A stretch of DNA of 21,617 nt from a virus. The notes beneath the pieces are model-generated. The model searched no databases. It saw nothing but the letters and a program-made list of their open reading frames with translations, and was not told the origin of the DNA. The translations under genes were made by a program, and so were the position numbers. Positions 14,446-20,319 of this stretch are shown here, one piece after another. The stretch's first letter is position 1. Every line of letters starts with the position of its first letter. Where the stretch lies: positions 2,221-23,837 of IMG/VR virus record IMGVR_UViG_3300030389_002941. The stretch is one strand, 5' to 3'.

Positions 14446-14720
14446 AAAGAAAATTTTTAAACATTGATATTGATGAAGCTCCACTTGAGCTTGAACTATC
14501 AGTAGAACAGAGATGTCGTGACATTCTTGCCTCCGATGACGTCTACAGTATCAAACGCTATTCTACTTATTTGGTAAGGCATCAAATGAAACAGGATGTA
14601 TTTCTTGCATCTTTACTAGGACGCCTTGTAGAACTTGAGGCTGCTCTTGCCACTTATCAAGTAAGAAAAGATAAAAAAGGCTTTATTTGGAAGATGAAAC
14701 GATTTCTTCGTATTGTTTAA
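14442..14720 (+). CDS. 92-aa helical protein, second of the + strand pair, unknown
   Basis: Opens MKRKFLNIDIDEAPLELELS; the middle is a mixed charged helical region ('RYSTYLVRHQMKQD', 'LVELEAALATYQ') and the end is basic ('KMKRFLRIV'). It is translationally coupled to the 53-aa gene by the ATGA overlap. Its last 38 nt overlap the 3' end of the convergent gene at 14683. No known family; possibly a small regulatory or scaffolding protein, which is only a guess. Confidence 0.66.
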   Translation: MKRKFLNIDIDEAPLELELSVEQRCRDILASDDVYSIKRYSTYLVRHQMKQDVFLASLLGRLVELEAALATYQVRKDKKGFIWKMKRFLRIV

Positions 14721-14967
14721 CTTCTTCTTTTGTAAAATCTTTTACCAACAATTTTGCAATTTTATCAATTTCAAAATTATATTTTAGGATTGCTGTTCTT
14801 ATATGCTCTGTTACCCAACTTCCACTTTTAGCAACTATTTCTGCTTTATTTCTGGCATTTATATTTATCCTATGTTCAATTCCTTTTAGTTGTATATCAA
14901 GAAGATTTTTTTGAAGGTTTTTTATTCTTATTTCTTTAAGTTTTCTAAGTTTTTTTGAATCACTCAT
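14683..14967 (-). CDS. 94-aa Lys/Glu-rich helical protein, unknown
   Basis: Opens MSDSKKLRKLKEIRIKNLQK and continues as a Lys/Ile/Glu-rich, probably coiled-coil or helical, protein ending EEIVSSSK. The ATG overlaps the end of the 48-aa ORF (ATGAGTGA), supporting the start. It is the last gene of the early operon and overlaps the convergent + gene by 38 nt. No recognised domain. Confidence 0.62.
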   Translation of the reverse strand: MSDSKKLRKLKEIRIKNLQKNLLDIQLKGIEHRININARNKAEIVAKSGSWVTEHIRTAILKYNFEIDKIAKLLVKDFTKEEVKQYEEIVSSSK

Positions 14968-15106
14968 TTTCCAACTCTTGTATCCTTTTATTTATAGCAT
15001 CATATCTTACACAATATTCTTTCATATCTAACCTTTCAAACCAGAATTTTTTCTGTAATTCTGCAAGCTGGTCATAATAATTTTTGATCAGGTCTTTATT
15101 TTTCAT
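14960..15106 (-). CDS. 48-aa small helical protein
   Basis: Reads MKNKDLIKNYYDQLAELQKK, then 'FWFERLDMKEYCVRYDAI' and ends IQELENE. It is a charged helix, plausibly coiled-coil. Its TGA overlaps the start of the 94-aa gene by 8 nt (ATGAGTGA), and the codon use is A/T-rich like its neighbours. Too short for most gene finders. Function unknown. Confidence 0.62.
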   Translation of the reverse strand: MKNKDLIKNYYDQLAELQKKFWFERLDMKEYCVRYDAINKRIQELENE

Positions 15107-15121
15107 AATTATGTAATATCT

Positions 15122-15205
15122 TTATTTTTTGCTCCATAATTTTATGAGAAGTTCAAGTTCAGCAACTCTTTTTTTTGCTGCTGCGATTTTTTCGGCGGTT
15201 GTCAT
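15122..15205 (-). CDS. 27-aa mini-protein after the SSB terminator
   Basis: Reads MTTAEKIAAAKKRVAELELL and ends IKLWSKK, a regular amphipathic coiled-coil heptad. The ATG immediately follows the nine-T tract of the hairpin terminator, so there is no ribosome site. I recall similar short 'MTTAEKIAAA' peptides in marine phages. Supported by helix regularity and spacing only, so moderate confidence. Confidence 0.45.
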   Translation of the reverse strand: MTTAEKIAAAKKRVAELELLIKLWSKK

Positions 15206-15249
15206 AAAAAAAAAGGGGTCTTACATGAACTCTTCCAAGACAATGCCCC
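15206..15249 (-). terminator. Rho-independent-type terminator downstream of SSB
   Basis: On the - strand GGGG (15249-15246), a CATT bulge and GTCTT (15241-15237) pair with AAGAC (15222-15218) and CCC(C), followed by nine T (15214-15206). The stem is imperfect, with a long loop, but the T-tract is strong. It would separate the recombination genes from the small ORFs at 15205-14683. Confidence 0.6.
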
Positions 15250-15255
15250 TATAAC

Positions 15256-15576
15256 TTAGGCTGGGATTGCTTCTGAGTTTCTACTCTTCACAGGTAATGT
15301 AAAGTCATTCACTCTTACCTGAATGGATGCTCCAGGGCTGCCATCTCTTTTTTCAAAAGTATTTAGGTTGCCAGATCCTGTGACGGTAATTTGACTGCCT
15401 TTTTTTATGTAGTCCATGACGACATCTCCTCGATTGCCCCATACAGTGCAATCAACTTGCACAGTCACATCTTGGATGTCTGTTAGTAGTCTGAAATTAG
15501 TAACTTTAGTACCTTGAGAAGTTTCCTTCTGTACTGGATCTGAGGCTAAGTTGCCAACTGCTGTAATGCTTAACAT
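15256..15576 (-). CDS. ssb: Single-stranded DNA-binding protein
   Basis: A 106-aa OB-fold SSB: MLSITAVGNLASDPVQKETS, 'VTNFRLLTD', 'VDCTVWGNRGDVVMDYIKKG', 'ITVTGSGNLNTFEKRDGSPG', 'VRVNDFTLP'. It coats single strands for recombination and replication. It lacks the disordered linker and acidic DDDIPF-type tip that cellular SSBs use to recruit partners; it ends SRNSEAIPA. It is downstream of the HTH gene with a 10-nt gap and upstream of a terminator. Confidence 0.88.
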   Translation of the reverse strand: MLSITAVGNLASDPVQKETSQGTKVTNFRLLTDIQDVTVQVDCTVWGNRGDVVMDYIKKGSQITVTGSGNLNTFEKRDGSPGASIQVRVNDFTLPVKSRNSEAIPA

Positions 15577-15586
15577 GATAATTTAA

Positions 15587-15781
15587 TTAGTCAGGGTTGT
15601 TAGTTTTGTTTTGCCAATCCTCAATATCTTCTCGGTTGTACCGAATAGTGTTATTAAGGATGACAGTCCATTTTGGGCCACTGGGATGACCCTTGCGAGT
15701 TTTGGTTCTCCAAAGTCGCACAGTTTGAGGTTTTACACCAAGCTCTTCAGCCAATTGATCTGAGGTTATAAGTTCATTCAT
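15587..15781 (-). CDS. Helix-turn-helix (HTH_17 / excisionase-like) DNA-binding protein
   Basis: A 64-aa protein: 'TSDQLAEELGVKPQTVRLWR' is a winged-HTH DNA-reading helix pair, followed by 'RYNREDIEDWQ', the standard MerR/excisionase HTH_17 pattern. The role may be transcription control or excision; no integrase is visible to choose between them. The ATG overlaps the stop of the Rad52-type gene as ATGA, so it is coupled to the recombination module. Confidence 0.8.
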   Translation of the reverse strand: MNELITSDQLAEELGVKPQTVRLWRTKTRKGHPSGPKWTVILNNTIRYNREDIEDWQNKTNNPD

Positions 15782-16410
15782 GAATCCTCCTTCTCTAAAA
15801 TAAGTGTCAGTAATCCATCTCTTTGATCTTCACTAATAGCATTAGTTTCATATCGTTTTGAAATGTTTTTCTTTAACAAACCGAGCTTGTCTTTATTACT
15901 TGGTTTATTGATAAAGGCTTCACATTCTTTGATGAACTTATCACTTTCGGATCTGTCAATCGGTTTATTACTTGAGACAGCTGGTTTACTATCATCAGGT
16001 TTTAACCATGCCTTGTCTTTATCGTATAAAGACAGGCCAAATTGATCTCCAAACTGCATCAGCGCACGTTTTCTTGCATCACTTTCCGCTTCTTTAATCG
16101 CTGATTCATGCTTCTCACCGATACTACCCATGCGACCATGACCAGAGCCATAACCTTCTCTAATTACATCACCGACAGTAATTCTTACTTTTGCAATATA
16201 AGAGACACATTTAGGATCTTCTGCAACAAGGCCAGCTTCTATTGTTTCAGAACTCCAACCATCAAAACCAAAGATGCGGTTGGCTTCCTGTATAACGTGC
16301 CAGCTTTCAACATAAGCTAACTTCTGACCACCGCCACCAGGTCTGAAAGTAACATTGTCTTTGTTAATTTTTTGGTTAAGCAGTTTTTTCTGCTCTTCAT
16401 TAAAACTCAT
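15778..16410 (-). CDS. Rad52-family single-strand annealing protein
   Basis: A 210-aa protein. The start is placed at MSFNEEQKKLLNQK (16410) because that ATG overlaps the exonuclease TGA as ATGA; a longer frame from 16437 exists. The N-terminal ~135 residues fit the Rad52/Rad22 fold: 'KLAYVESWHVIQEANRIFG', 'GFDGWSSETI', 'YIAKVRITVGD', 'EGYGSGHGRMG', 'AIKEAESDARKRAL', 'FGDQFGLSLYDKDK'. It anneals complementary strands produced by the exonuclease next to it. The C-terminal ~75 residues are charged, probably for partner contacts (inference). Confidence 0.85.
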   Translation of the reverse strand: MSFNEEQKKLLNQKINKDNVTFRPGGGGQKLAYVESWHVIQEANRIFGFDGWSSETIEAGLVAEDPKCVSYIAKVRITVGDVIREGYGSGHGRMGSIGEKHESAIKEAESDARKRALMQFGDQFGLSLYDKDKAWLKPDDSKPAVSSNKPIDRSESDKFIKECEAFINKPSNKDKLGLLKKNISKRYETNAISEDQRDGLLTLILEKEDS

Positions 16411-17210
16411 TTTTCTAAGGGGGTTGTAAATGCCCATCTAGGCAAGGATAAAGATTGAACACCTGTTTGACACCAGCTTGGCCAATCATCAAGCAGGCGA
16501 CATTCGGCAATCTTATCTAGTGCTTCTCTAGACAGTTTTTGCCCTTCTTGCAATGCATCATCATCAAGCTCCCACAAACCAACATCAAATGGATACTCAG
16601 ATTGCACTACAAGAAAAATAAATCTTTTTGCTGATGGAATACCATTGAGATAATGTTTTGCCTGCAAATGATAGGTGAAATTGGCTACAGCTTTTGCAAA
16701 GTCTCTAGGGTTTGCTCCTGTTCTACTGGTTTTTAAATCCACAATAGTTTCTTTATTCAACCAGTCAGGTCTACACTTACAAGTTAAACCAGAGGTCTTA
16801 TCATCCCACCAGTATGATTTCTCTGCAATACCAAAACTCAGTAATTTCTTGGCATGAGGTTCTGCAAAGACCGCATCTCTCATCTTAATTGCATTTTCCA
16901 TATCAGATTCAGTAACAGCAGTAAGACCTTTTGCTTCAGCTTCCTTTGCCTCTTCCTTACCTTTTTTGGTTGTCCTAGAAGATACTGCCACAAATCTTTT
17001 TGTCAGTTCATCTGGTTCAAGTACAGCACAATGAGTTAAGGTTCCCAAAAGCATTGCACTTGTCGGTTTATGTTCTGGCCTTTCAGGATTAAGAAAAGAG
17101 TTCCAATAAGCCTTTGGGCCATGCTTGACCATAGTTTTTTGCATGGATGCTGAGATCGCATCATCAGCATGGTATTTTTCGTTTGAAATTTGTATTGATC
17201 CTGTTGTCAT
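16407..17210 (-). CDS. RecE-like / PD-(D/E)XK exonuclease
   Basis: A 267-aa protein. The start is at MTTGSIQISNEKYHADDAIS (17210), which overlaps the previous stop as ATGA; the frame is open further upstream, inside the 95-aa gene. The RecE/ExoVIII-type pattern is 'AISASMQKTMVKHGP', 'LGTLTHCAVLEP', then the nuclease core with Asp149 (RPDW), Asp158 and Lys160 (VDLKT), and YHLQAKHYL with Gln183. It degrades one strand at DNA ends and hands the remainder to the Rad52-type annealing protein encoded next. Confidence 0.87.
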   Translation of the reverse strand: MTTGSIQISNEKYHADDAISASMQKTMVKHGPKAYWNSFLNPERPEHKPTSAMLLGTLTHCAVLEPDELTKRFVAVSSRTTKKGKEEAKEAEAKGLTAVTESDMENAIKMRDAVFAEPHAKKLLSFGIAEKSYWWDDKTSGLTCKCRPDWLNKETIVDLKTSRTGANPRDFAKAVANFTYHLQAKHYLNGIPSAKRFIFLVVQSEYPFDVGLWELDDDALQEGQKLSREALDKIAECRLLDDWPSWCQTGVQSLSLPRWAFTTPLEK

Positions 17211-17494
17211 GAGTCTGTGTACCTCTTTGTATGAGGGCCATACTGCATCATCAAACGTGGCCATGTTTTCAAGATAAGTGCTTTATCCTGTGGCATTGCA
17301 ACAAGACCAGCTTGAGCAATTCTTTTTAAAAATGGTGATGCTTCTGGAGAATCAATAACAGATGCAAATGTATTAAAGATTTCTTTCTCAGTCATAGTTA
17401 AGATTGGGTTGCCGAGGTCGGAGCGTTCAGGGGTTGGTCGCTTCTTCCTCGGTGATTTATGAAAACGCAGACCAAGATCATATTCACTCATCAT
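17207..17494 (-). CDS. 95-aa conserved-looking protein before the exonuclease, unknown
   Basis: Opens MMSEYDLGLRFHKSPRKKRP (either Met may be used), then a basic/Pro segment and a helical part ('NTFASVIDSPEAS', 'KRIAQAGLVAM', 'MMQYGPHTKRY'). It is coupled on both sides by ATGA overlaps. No domain is recognised. Position suggests a partner or regulator of the recombination proteins (inference). Confidence 0.68.
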   Translation of the reverse strand: MMSEYDLGLRFHKSPRKKRPTPERSDLGNPILTMTEKEIFNTFASVIDSPEASPFLKRIAQAGLVAMPQDKALILKTWPRLMMQYGPHTKRYTDS

Positions 17495-17625
17495 CGTCTT
17501 GCAAGCTCCTCACACGCAGCTTGGATATTATTAAGGCAATGAATTTCAGTAGAGCGTGTCAAAGAGTCATTGAGCGAAATAAATCCAATGCCAAAAATGC
17601 AGAGATAAAGAAATAAATGTTTCAT
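17491..17625 (-). CDS. 44-aa small protein with hydrophobic N-terminus
   Basis: Reads MKHLFLYLCIFGIGFISL (a membrane or signal segment), then 'NDSLTRSTEIHCLNN' and ends CEELARR. The TGA overlaps the next start as ATGA, and a good promoter lies just upstream, so it is the first gene of the transcript that carries the recombination genes. Function unknown; two extracytoplasmic Cys are possible. Confidence 0.62.
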   Translation of the reverse strand: MKHLFLYLCIFGIGFISLNDSLTRSTEIHCLNNIQAACEELARR

Positions 17626-17650
17626 GGGGTTGGGTTTCAGGGGCTTTCTA

Positions 17651-17678
17651 ATAATAACTAACGGTCAACAGTTGTCAA
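17651..17678 (-). promoter_or_regulatory. Strong sigma70-type early promoter (TTGACA-16-TATTAT)
   Basis: On the - strand TTGACA at 17678-17673 and TATTAT at 17656-17651 are spaced by 16 nt. The -35 lies in the 9-nt palindrome GTTGACAAC, with a second GTTGAC 9 nt downstream. It fills the 55-nt gap between the methyltransferase stop (17681) and the 44-aa start (17625), so transcription of the recombination genes would begin here. Confidence 0.65.
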
Positions 17679-17680
17679 CT

Positions 17681-18298
17681 TTAGAAAAGATTTAGTTGCT
17701 CAACAGGTATTGGGAGGTTTGTCTCATTTCCCCATTGCCTGCCGATGGCATCGCAAATACCTGGAAAACTTTTACTTCTCTCCTTTCCTTTGCCACTACC
17801 CATCTTTGCATACCATAAAGGTAGTTTTTTACCACTTGGAGAAATATAAAATTCACCCTTATCGACAACCTTTGTCGGTTTAAGTTTGGGTAAGTTCTTA
17901 AGCCATAGACAGGTGGTCTTTTGAAAACTGTCACCAAATTCCCAAGGCTGAATTATCTGATCTGGAGGTCTTATTGCAGAGCTTATAACACTGATCGGGT
18001 TTTCAATAGCCCATCTTGGTATGTTGCAATCCATAAGCATACGCACAAAATCAAGTGCCTCTTTCTGTTCCTTCTGCTTTCGCCAAAAATGGCGGCTACC
18101 ACTGACCGCCAAATGCTGACAACTCGGATGAGCTACCATCAAATCAAATCCATCATTGATAATATCTCTCACATCTCCCTGATAATGCTTGCCCTCAGAT
18201 TCTGTCGGCAACAGATCGCAACTGATTACATCATGCCCAAAGCGAGCAAAACTGTTTCTGATCTGTCCTGAGTATTCACAGGCTATAAGAATTTTCAT
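17681..18298 (-). CDS. Cytosine-methyltransferase-like phage protein
   Basis: A 205-aa protein with a SAM-binding start (MKILIACEYSGQIRNSFARF), an acidic strand end ('CDLLP', 'GDVRDI'), the catalytic-type loop 'MVAHPSCQHLAVSGSRHF' (Cys60 in place of the usual PPC) and the motif IV-like AIENP (Glu99). It is about half the length of full C5 methyltransferases and has no obvious separate target-recognition domain. The family is common in phages. It may modify phage DNA or protect it from host cleavage (inference). It is coupled to the 51-aa ORF by TAATG. Confidence 0.74.
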   Translation of the reverse strand: MKILIACEYSGQIRNSFARFGHDVISCDLLPTESEGKHYQGDVRDIINDGFDLMVAHPSCQHLAVSGSRHFWRKQKEQKEALDFVRMLMDCNIPRWAIENPISVISSAIRPPDQIIQPWEFGDSFQKTTCLWLKNLPKLKPTKVVDKGEFYISPSGKKLPLWYAKMGSGKGKERSKSFPGICDAIGRQWGNETNLPIPVEQLNLF

Positions 18299-18453
18299 TA
18301 AATATCTTCTTGCTGTCTGTCTAGAAATTTAAGACATCGGTTTATAGATTCCAACTCTCTTCCAAGAGAAAGAGTTATAAAATGTGTTTTATCAATATGC
18401 TTTTTTCGATCAGAAAGCATACACATCATGTAATCTAAATCTGCTTGGGTCAT
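18298..18453 (-). CDS. 51-aa helical small protein
   Basis: Reads MTQADLDYMMCMLSDRKKHI, then 'THFITLSLGRELESI' and ends DRQQEDI. It sits exactly between the stop of the 310-aa gene (6-nt gap) and the methyltransferase start, which it overlaps by 1 nt (TAATG). The spacing and balanced composition support it. A second Met at residue 9 is possible. Function unknown. Confidence 0.62.
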   Translation of the reverse strand: MTQADLDYMMCMLSDRKKHIDKTHFITLSLGRELESINRCLKFLDRQQEDI

Positions 18454-18459
18454 TAGTTG

Positions 18460-19392
18460 TTAACTTAACAATGCTTTTATTTTTATTAATTCTTCTTCCA
18501 AAACTTTTACTTTAATGTCTAAATCATTAATGCTATAAACTCCAACATCTATATTTTTTAATGCTTCTAATGCTTCTAATCCATTTTCTTGAATAAAATT
18601 ATATAAAGTAAATTTAAAGGTAAATAATGATTCTTTTGCCTGATGATAAGAACTTGCAATAGCTTTACATTTTACTGAGGGATCAATACTACCATCATAT
18701 TTTTCAAGTTCATTAAATGATATTTGTGGTTTTTCAACTATAGGCTCTTCAATAAAATTAGTTGATTCTTCTTCAACCTCTTCCTTTTTAAATTTTGGTT
18801 GGTTATAAAATTTATCTTTTTGATGTTGAACTCTTAATGTAGCTGCTTTCTTTGGACCATGTAATATAAATGCGTGTTGAACATCATCATTAGAAGGGTG
18901 TTCTTTATCACCTTTACAAGCTAACGCACCTTTCCATACTTCTTCAGCTTTATCTAAATCATTTAATATCAAGTGAGTCATTGGTGTTATTTGGTGCATT
19001 ATTACAGGTGGACAAAAATTTTTGTGGCTTAACATTCTGTCACATAATAAGTAAAAAGCTTGATAATTTTTTGCAGATTCAAAAGTTAGATTTTTATGTC
19101 TTTTAAAAAACTTTTTAGAATCTTCTTTTAAAAAATCTTCAAATTGTCTATTTTCTATTTCTTCATATAAACCAGTTTCTTTATTAAATTTAAGTTTATA
19201 TAATTTTTCATTAACTATCTCTCTTAAAATTCTACCTCTCTGTAGATAAATGTCTTTTTCAGTTTTTATGCTAGAAAACCATTCTTCTCCAAGTGATTGA
19301 AGTGCTTGTACTTTTTCTTCGGTTGTAAGGTATGAAGTAACAACTTCATTGTTGTCATTTACAATTTCTGTTTTTGATAATTGTGTGGTCAT
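18460..19392 (-). CDS. 310-aa Lys/Glu-rich protein, unknown
   Basis: Opens MTTQLSKTEIVNDNNEVVTS, with a helical charged body ('YLQRGRILREIVNEKLYKL', 'FKRHKNLTFESAKNYQAF', 'HQITPMTHLILNDLDKAEEV'), an acidic linker ('EEVEEESTNFIEEP') and a helical C-terminus rich in Leu/Glu/Lys. No catalytic motif is seen. The 'AKNYQAFYLL' and 'ILNDLDKAEEVW' helices recall ParB-like or replication-adaptor proteins only vaguely. It starts 11 nt after an intergenic hairpin, between the 197-aa and 51-aa genes. Confidence 0.7.
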   Translation of the reverse strand: MTTQLSKTEIVNDNNEVVTSYLTTEEKVQALQSLGEEWFSSIKTEKDIYLQRGRILREIVNEKLYKLKFNKETGLYEEIENRQFEDFLKEDSKKFFKRHKNLTFESAKNYQAFYLLCDRMLSHKNFCPPVIMHQITPMTHLILNDLDKAEEVWKGALACKGDKEHPSNDDVQHAFILHGPKKAATLRVQHQKDKFYNQPKFKKEEVEEESTNFIEEPIVEKPQISFNELEKYDGSIDPSVKCKAIASSYHQAKESLFTFKFTLYNFIQENGLEALEALKNIDVGVYSINDLDIKVKVLEEELIKIKALLS

Positions 19393-19398
19393 AATTTT

Positions 19399-19428
19399 AA
19401 AAAAATATGCCCCTACAAAAGTAAGGGC
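19399..19428 (-). terminator. Intrinsic terminator/attenuator between the 197-aa and 310-aa genes
   Basis: On the - strand GCCCTTAC (19428-19421), tetraloop TTTT, GTAGGGGC (19416-19409) form an 8-bp stem with one G-T pair, followed by ATA and seven T (19405-19399). It lies 6 nt after the 197-aa stop and just before the 310-aa start, so it probably reduces or gates transcription into the downstream genes. Confidence 0.65.
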
Positions 19429-19434
19429 TTTAAT

Positions 19435-20028
19435 TTATTTTGCAGGTGCTAAAGCTGCGATAGCTTGTTGTTGCTTATCTGTTAAAACATTAACTTCAAA
19501 ATTTAATGCCTTTGCATTTTCTACTTGAGCAGCGATTTTTTGTATTTGAGGCAATGCCCTTGCAAAATATTTATCTATATTTTGTTGAGTAGCAATACCA
19601 TTAGATACTTGAATTCTTAACGCTTTTCTGTCAGGGATAAGACAGATACCAAATGCTGCCTGTACATATCTAACTGCTTTACTTAAATTAGATAGAACAG
19701 AACCAACCGTTACTGGTTTTTTCTTTTGACTAATTAAAGTGTCATTAACATTTTCTAAAACATCCATGATGCTGATTTCTGGAAATTCATCATTAGATTC
19801 TTTTCGAGTTAATCCAAGTTCTTCGGCTGCTATTAAAGCTCGAATTGGTGCAGATACTTCTAAACCTTTTCTTGTAAAAAAAATCCAATTTGAATCTTTA
19901 ATTAAAATTTTGGAAAGAGCATGAGGATCTCTTGCCATTGCATCTTTAAGTTCTAAAGGGTCAAATTTCAACCTTGGGCCAACTTGAGGTGCTGACTCTG
20001 TAAATGTTGGTAGTTCTAAAACAGCCAT
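19435..20028 (-). CDS. 197-aa protein, unknown
   Basis: Opens MAVLELPTFTESAPQVGPRL, then 'FDPLELKDAMARDPHALSK', 'NWIFFTRKGLEVSAPIRALI', a helical middle ('VLSNLSKAVRYVQAAFG') and an Ala/Gln-rich C-terminal helix. It appears soluble, with no motif I recognise. Translation starts 50 nt downstream of the promoter's -35 box, making it the first gene of the transcript from the promoter at 20055-20083. Early position suggests a DNA-metabolism or host-takeover role (inference). Confidence 0.7.
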   Translation of the reverse strand: MAVLELPTFTESAPQVGPRLKFDPLELKDAMARDPHALSKILIKDSNWIFFTRKGLEVSAPIRALIAAEELGLTRKESNDEFPEISIMDVLENVNDTLISQKKKPVTVGSVLSNLSKAVRYVQAAFGICLIPDRKALRIQVSNGIATQQNIDKYFARALPQIQKIAAQVENAKALNFEVNVLTDKQQQAIAALAPAK

Positions 20029-20054
20029 TTCATTTTTAAGTAAATTACATCTTT

Positions 20055-20083
20055 ACACTAATAACACTTAAGAGTGTTGTCAA
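20055..20083 (-). promoter_or_regulatory. Early promoter with palindromic operator
   Basis: On the - strand TTGACA (20083-20078) is spaced 17 nt from TAGTGT (20060-20055). Between them lies the perfect palindrome AACACT-4 nt-AGTGTT (20063-20078), which would let a repressor block the promoter. The -35 lies at the 3' end of the VRR-NUC gene. The flank shares AAGTTGACAAC with the promoter at 17651. Confidence 0.6.
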
Positions 20084-20319
20084 CTTGGTTTCATTACTTT
20101 TACATCAAATCCTTTTTCTTTCAGCTCCTCGATCCTATATTTTTGGATTTCACTTAGTCTCCCCTTTTCACTCTTGACCTCAATAAACTTAACCTCATTT
20201 GGTTTCATACATATCAAATCCGGCAAACCTGCCTTGTTGCATAAAATAACTTTTATCACTGTCCACCCTTCTTTCTCGTGCCTGTCGATCAGCTTCTTCT
20301 GATATTGAGCCTCTGTCAT
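20080..20319 (-). CDS. VRR-NUC domain nuclease
   Basis: A 79-aa single-domain protein: MTEAQYQKKLIDRHEKEGWT, then GLPDL (Asp34), IEVKS (Glu47, Lys49) and 'GRLSEIQKYRIEEL' (Gln59), the PD-(D/E)XK core of VRR-NUC proteins. This family acts on branched or structured DNA. Its start lies inside the helicase gene: 125 nt overlap in a different frame, with both frames coding. Confidence 0.85.
   Translation of the reverse strand: MTEAQYQKKLIDRHEKEGWTVIKVILCNKAGLPDLICMKPNEVKFIEVKSEKGRLSEIQKYRIEELKEKGFDVKVMKPS

Noticed and set aside
14687-14914. 75-aa + strand ORF
   Set aside because: Antisense to the 94-aa - strand gene; Ser/Ile/Phe-rich shadow typical of A/T-rich coding DNA.
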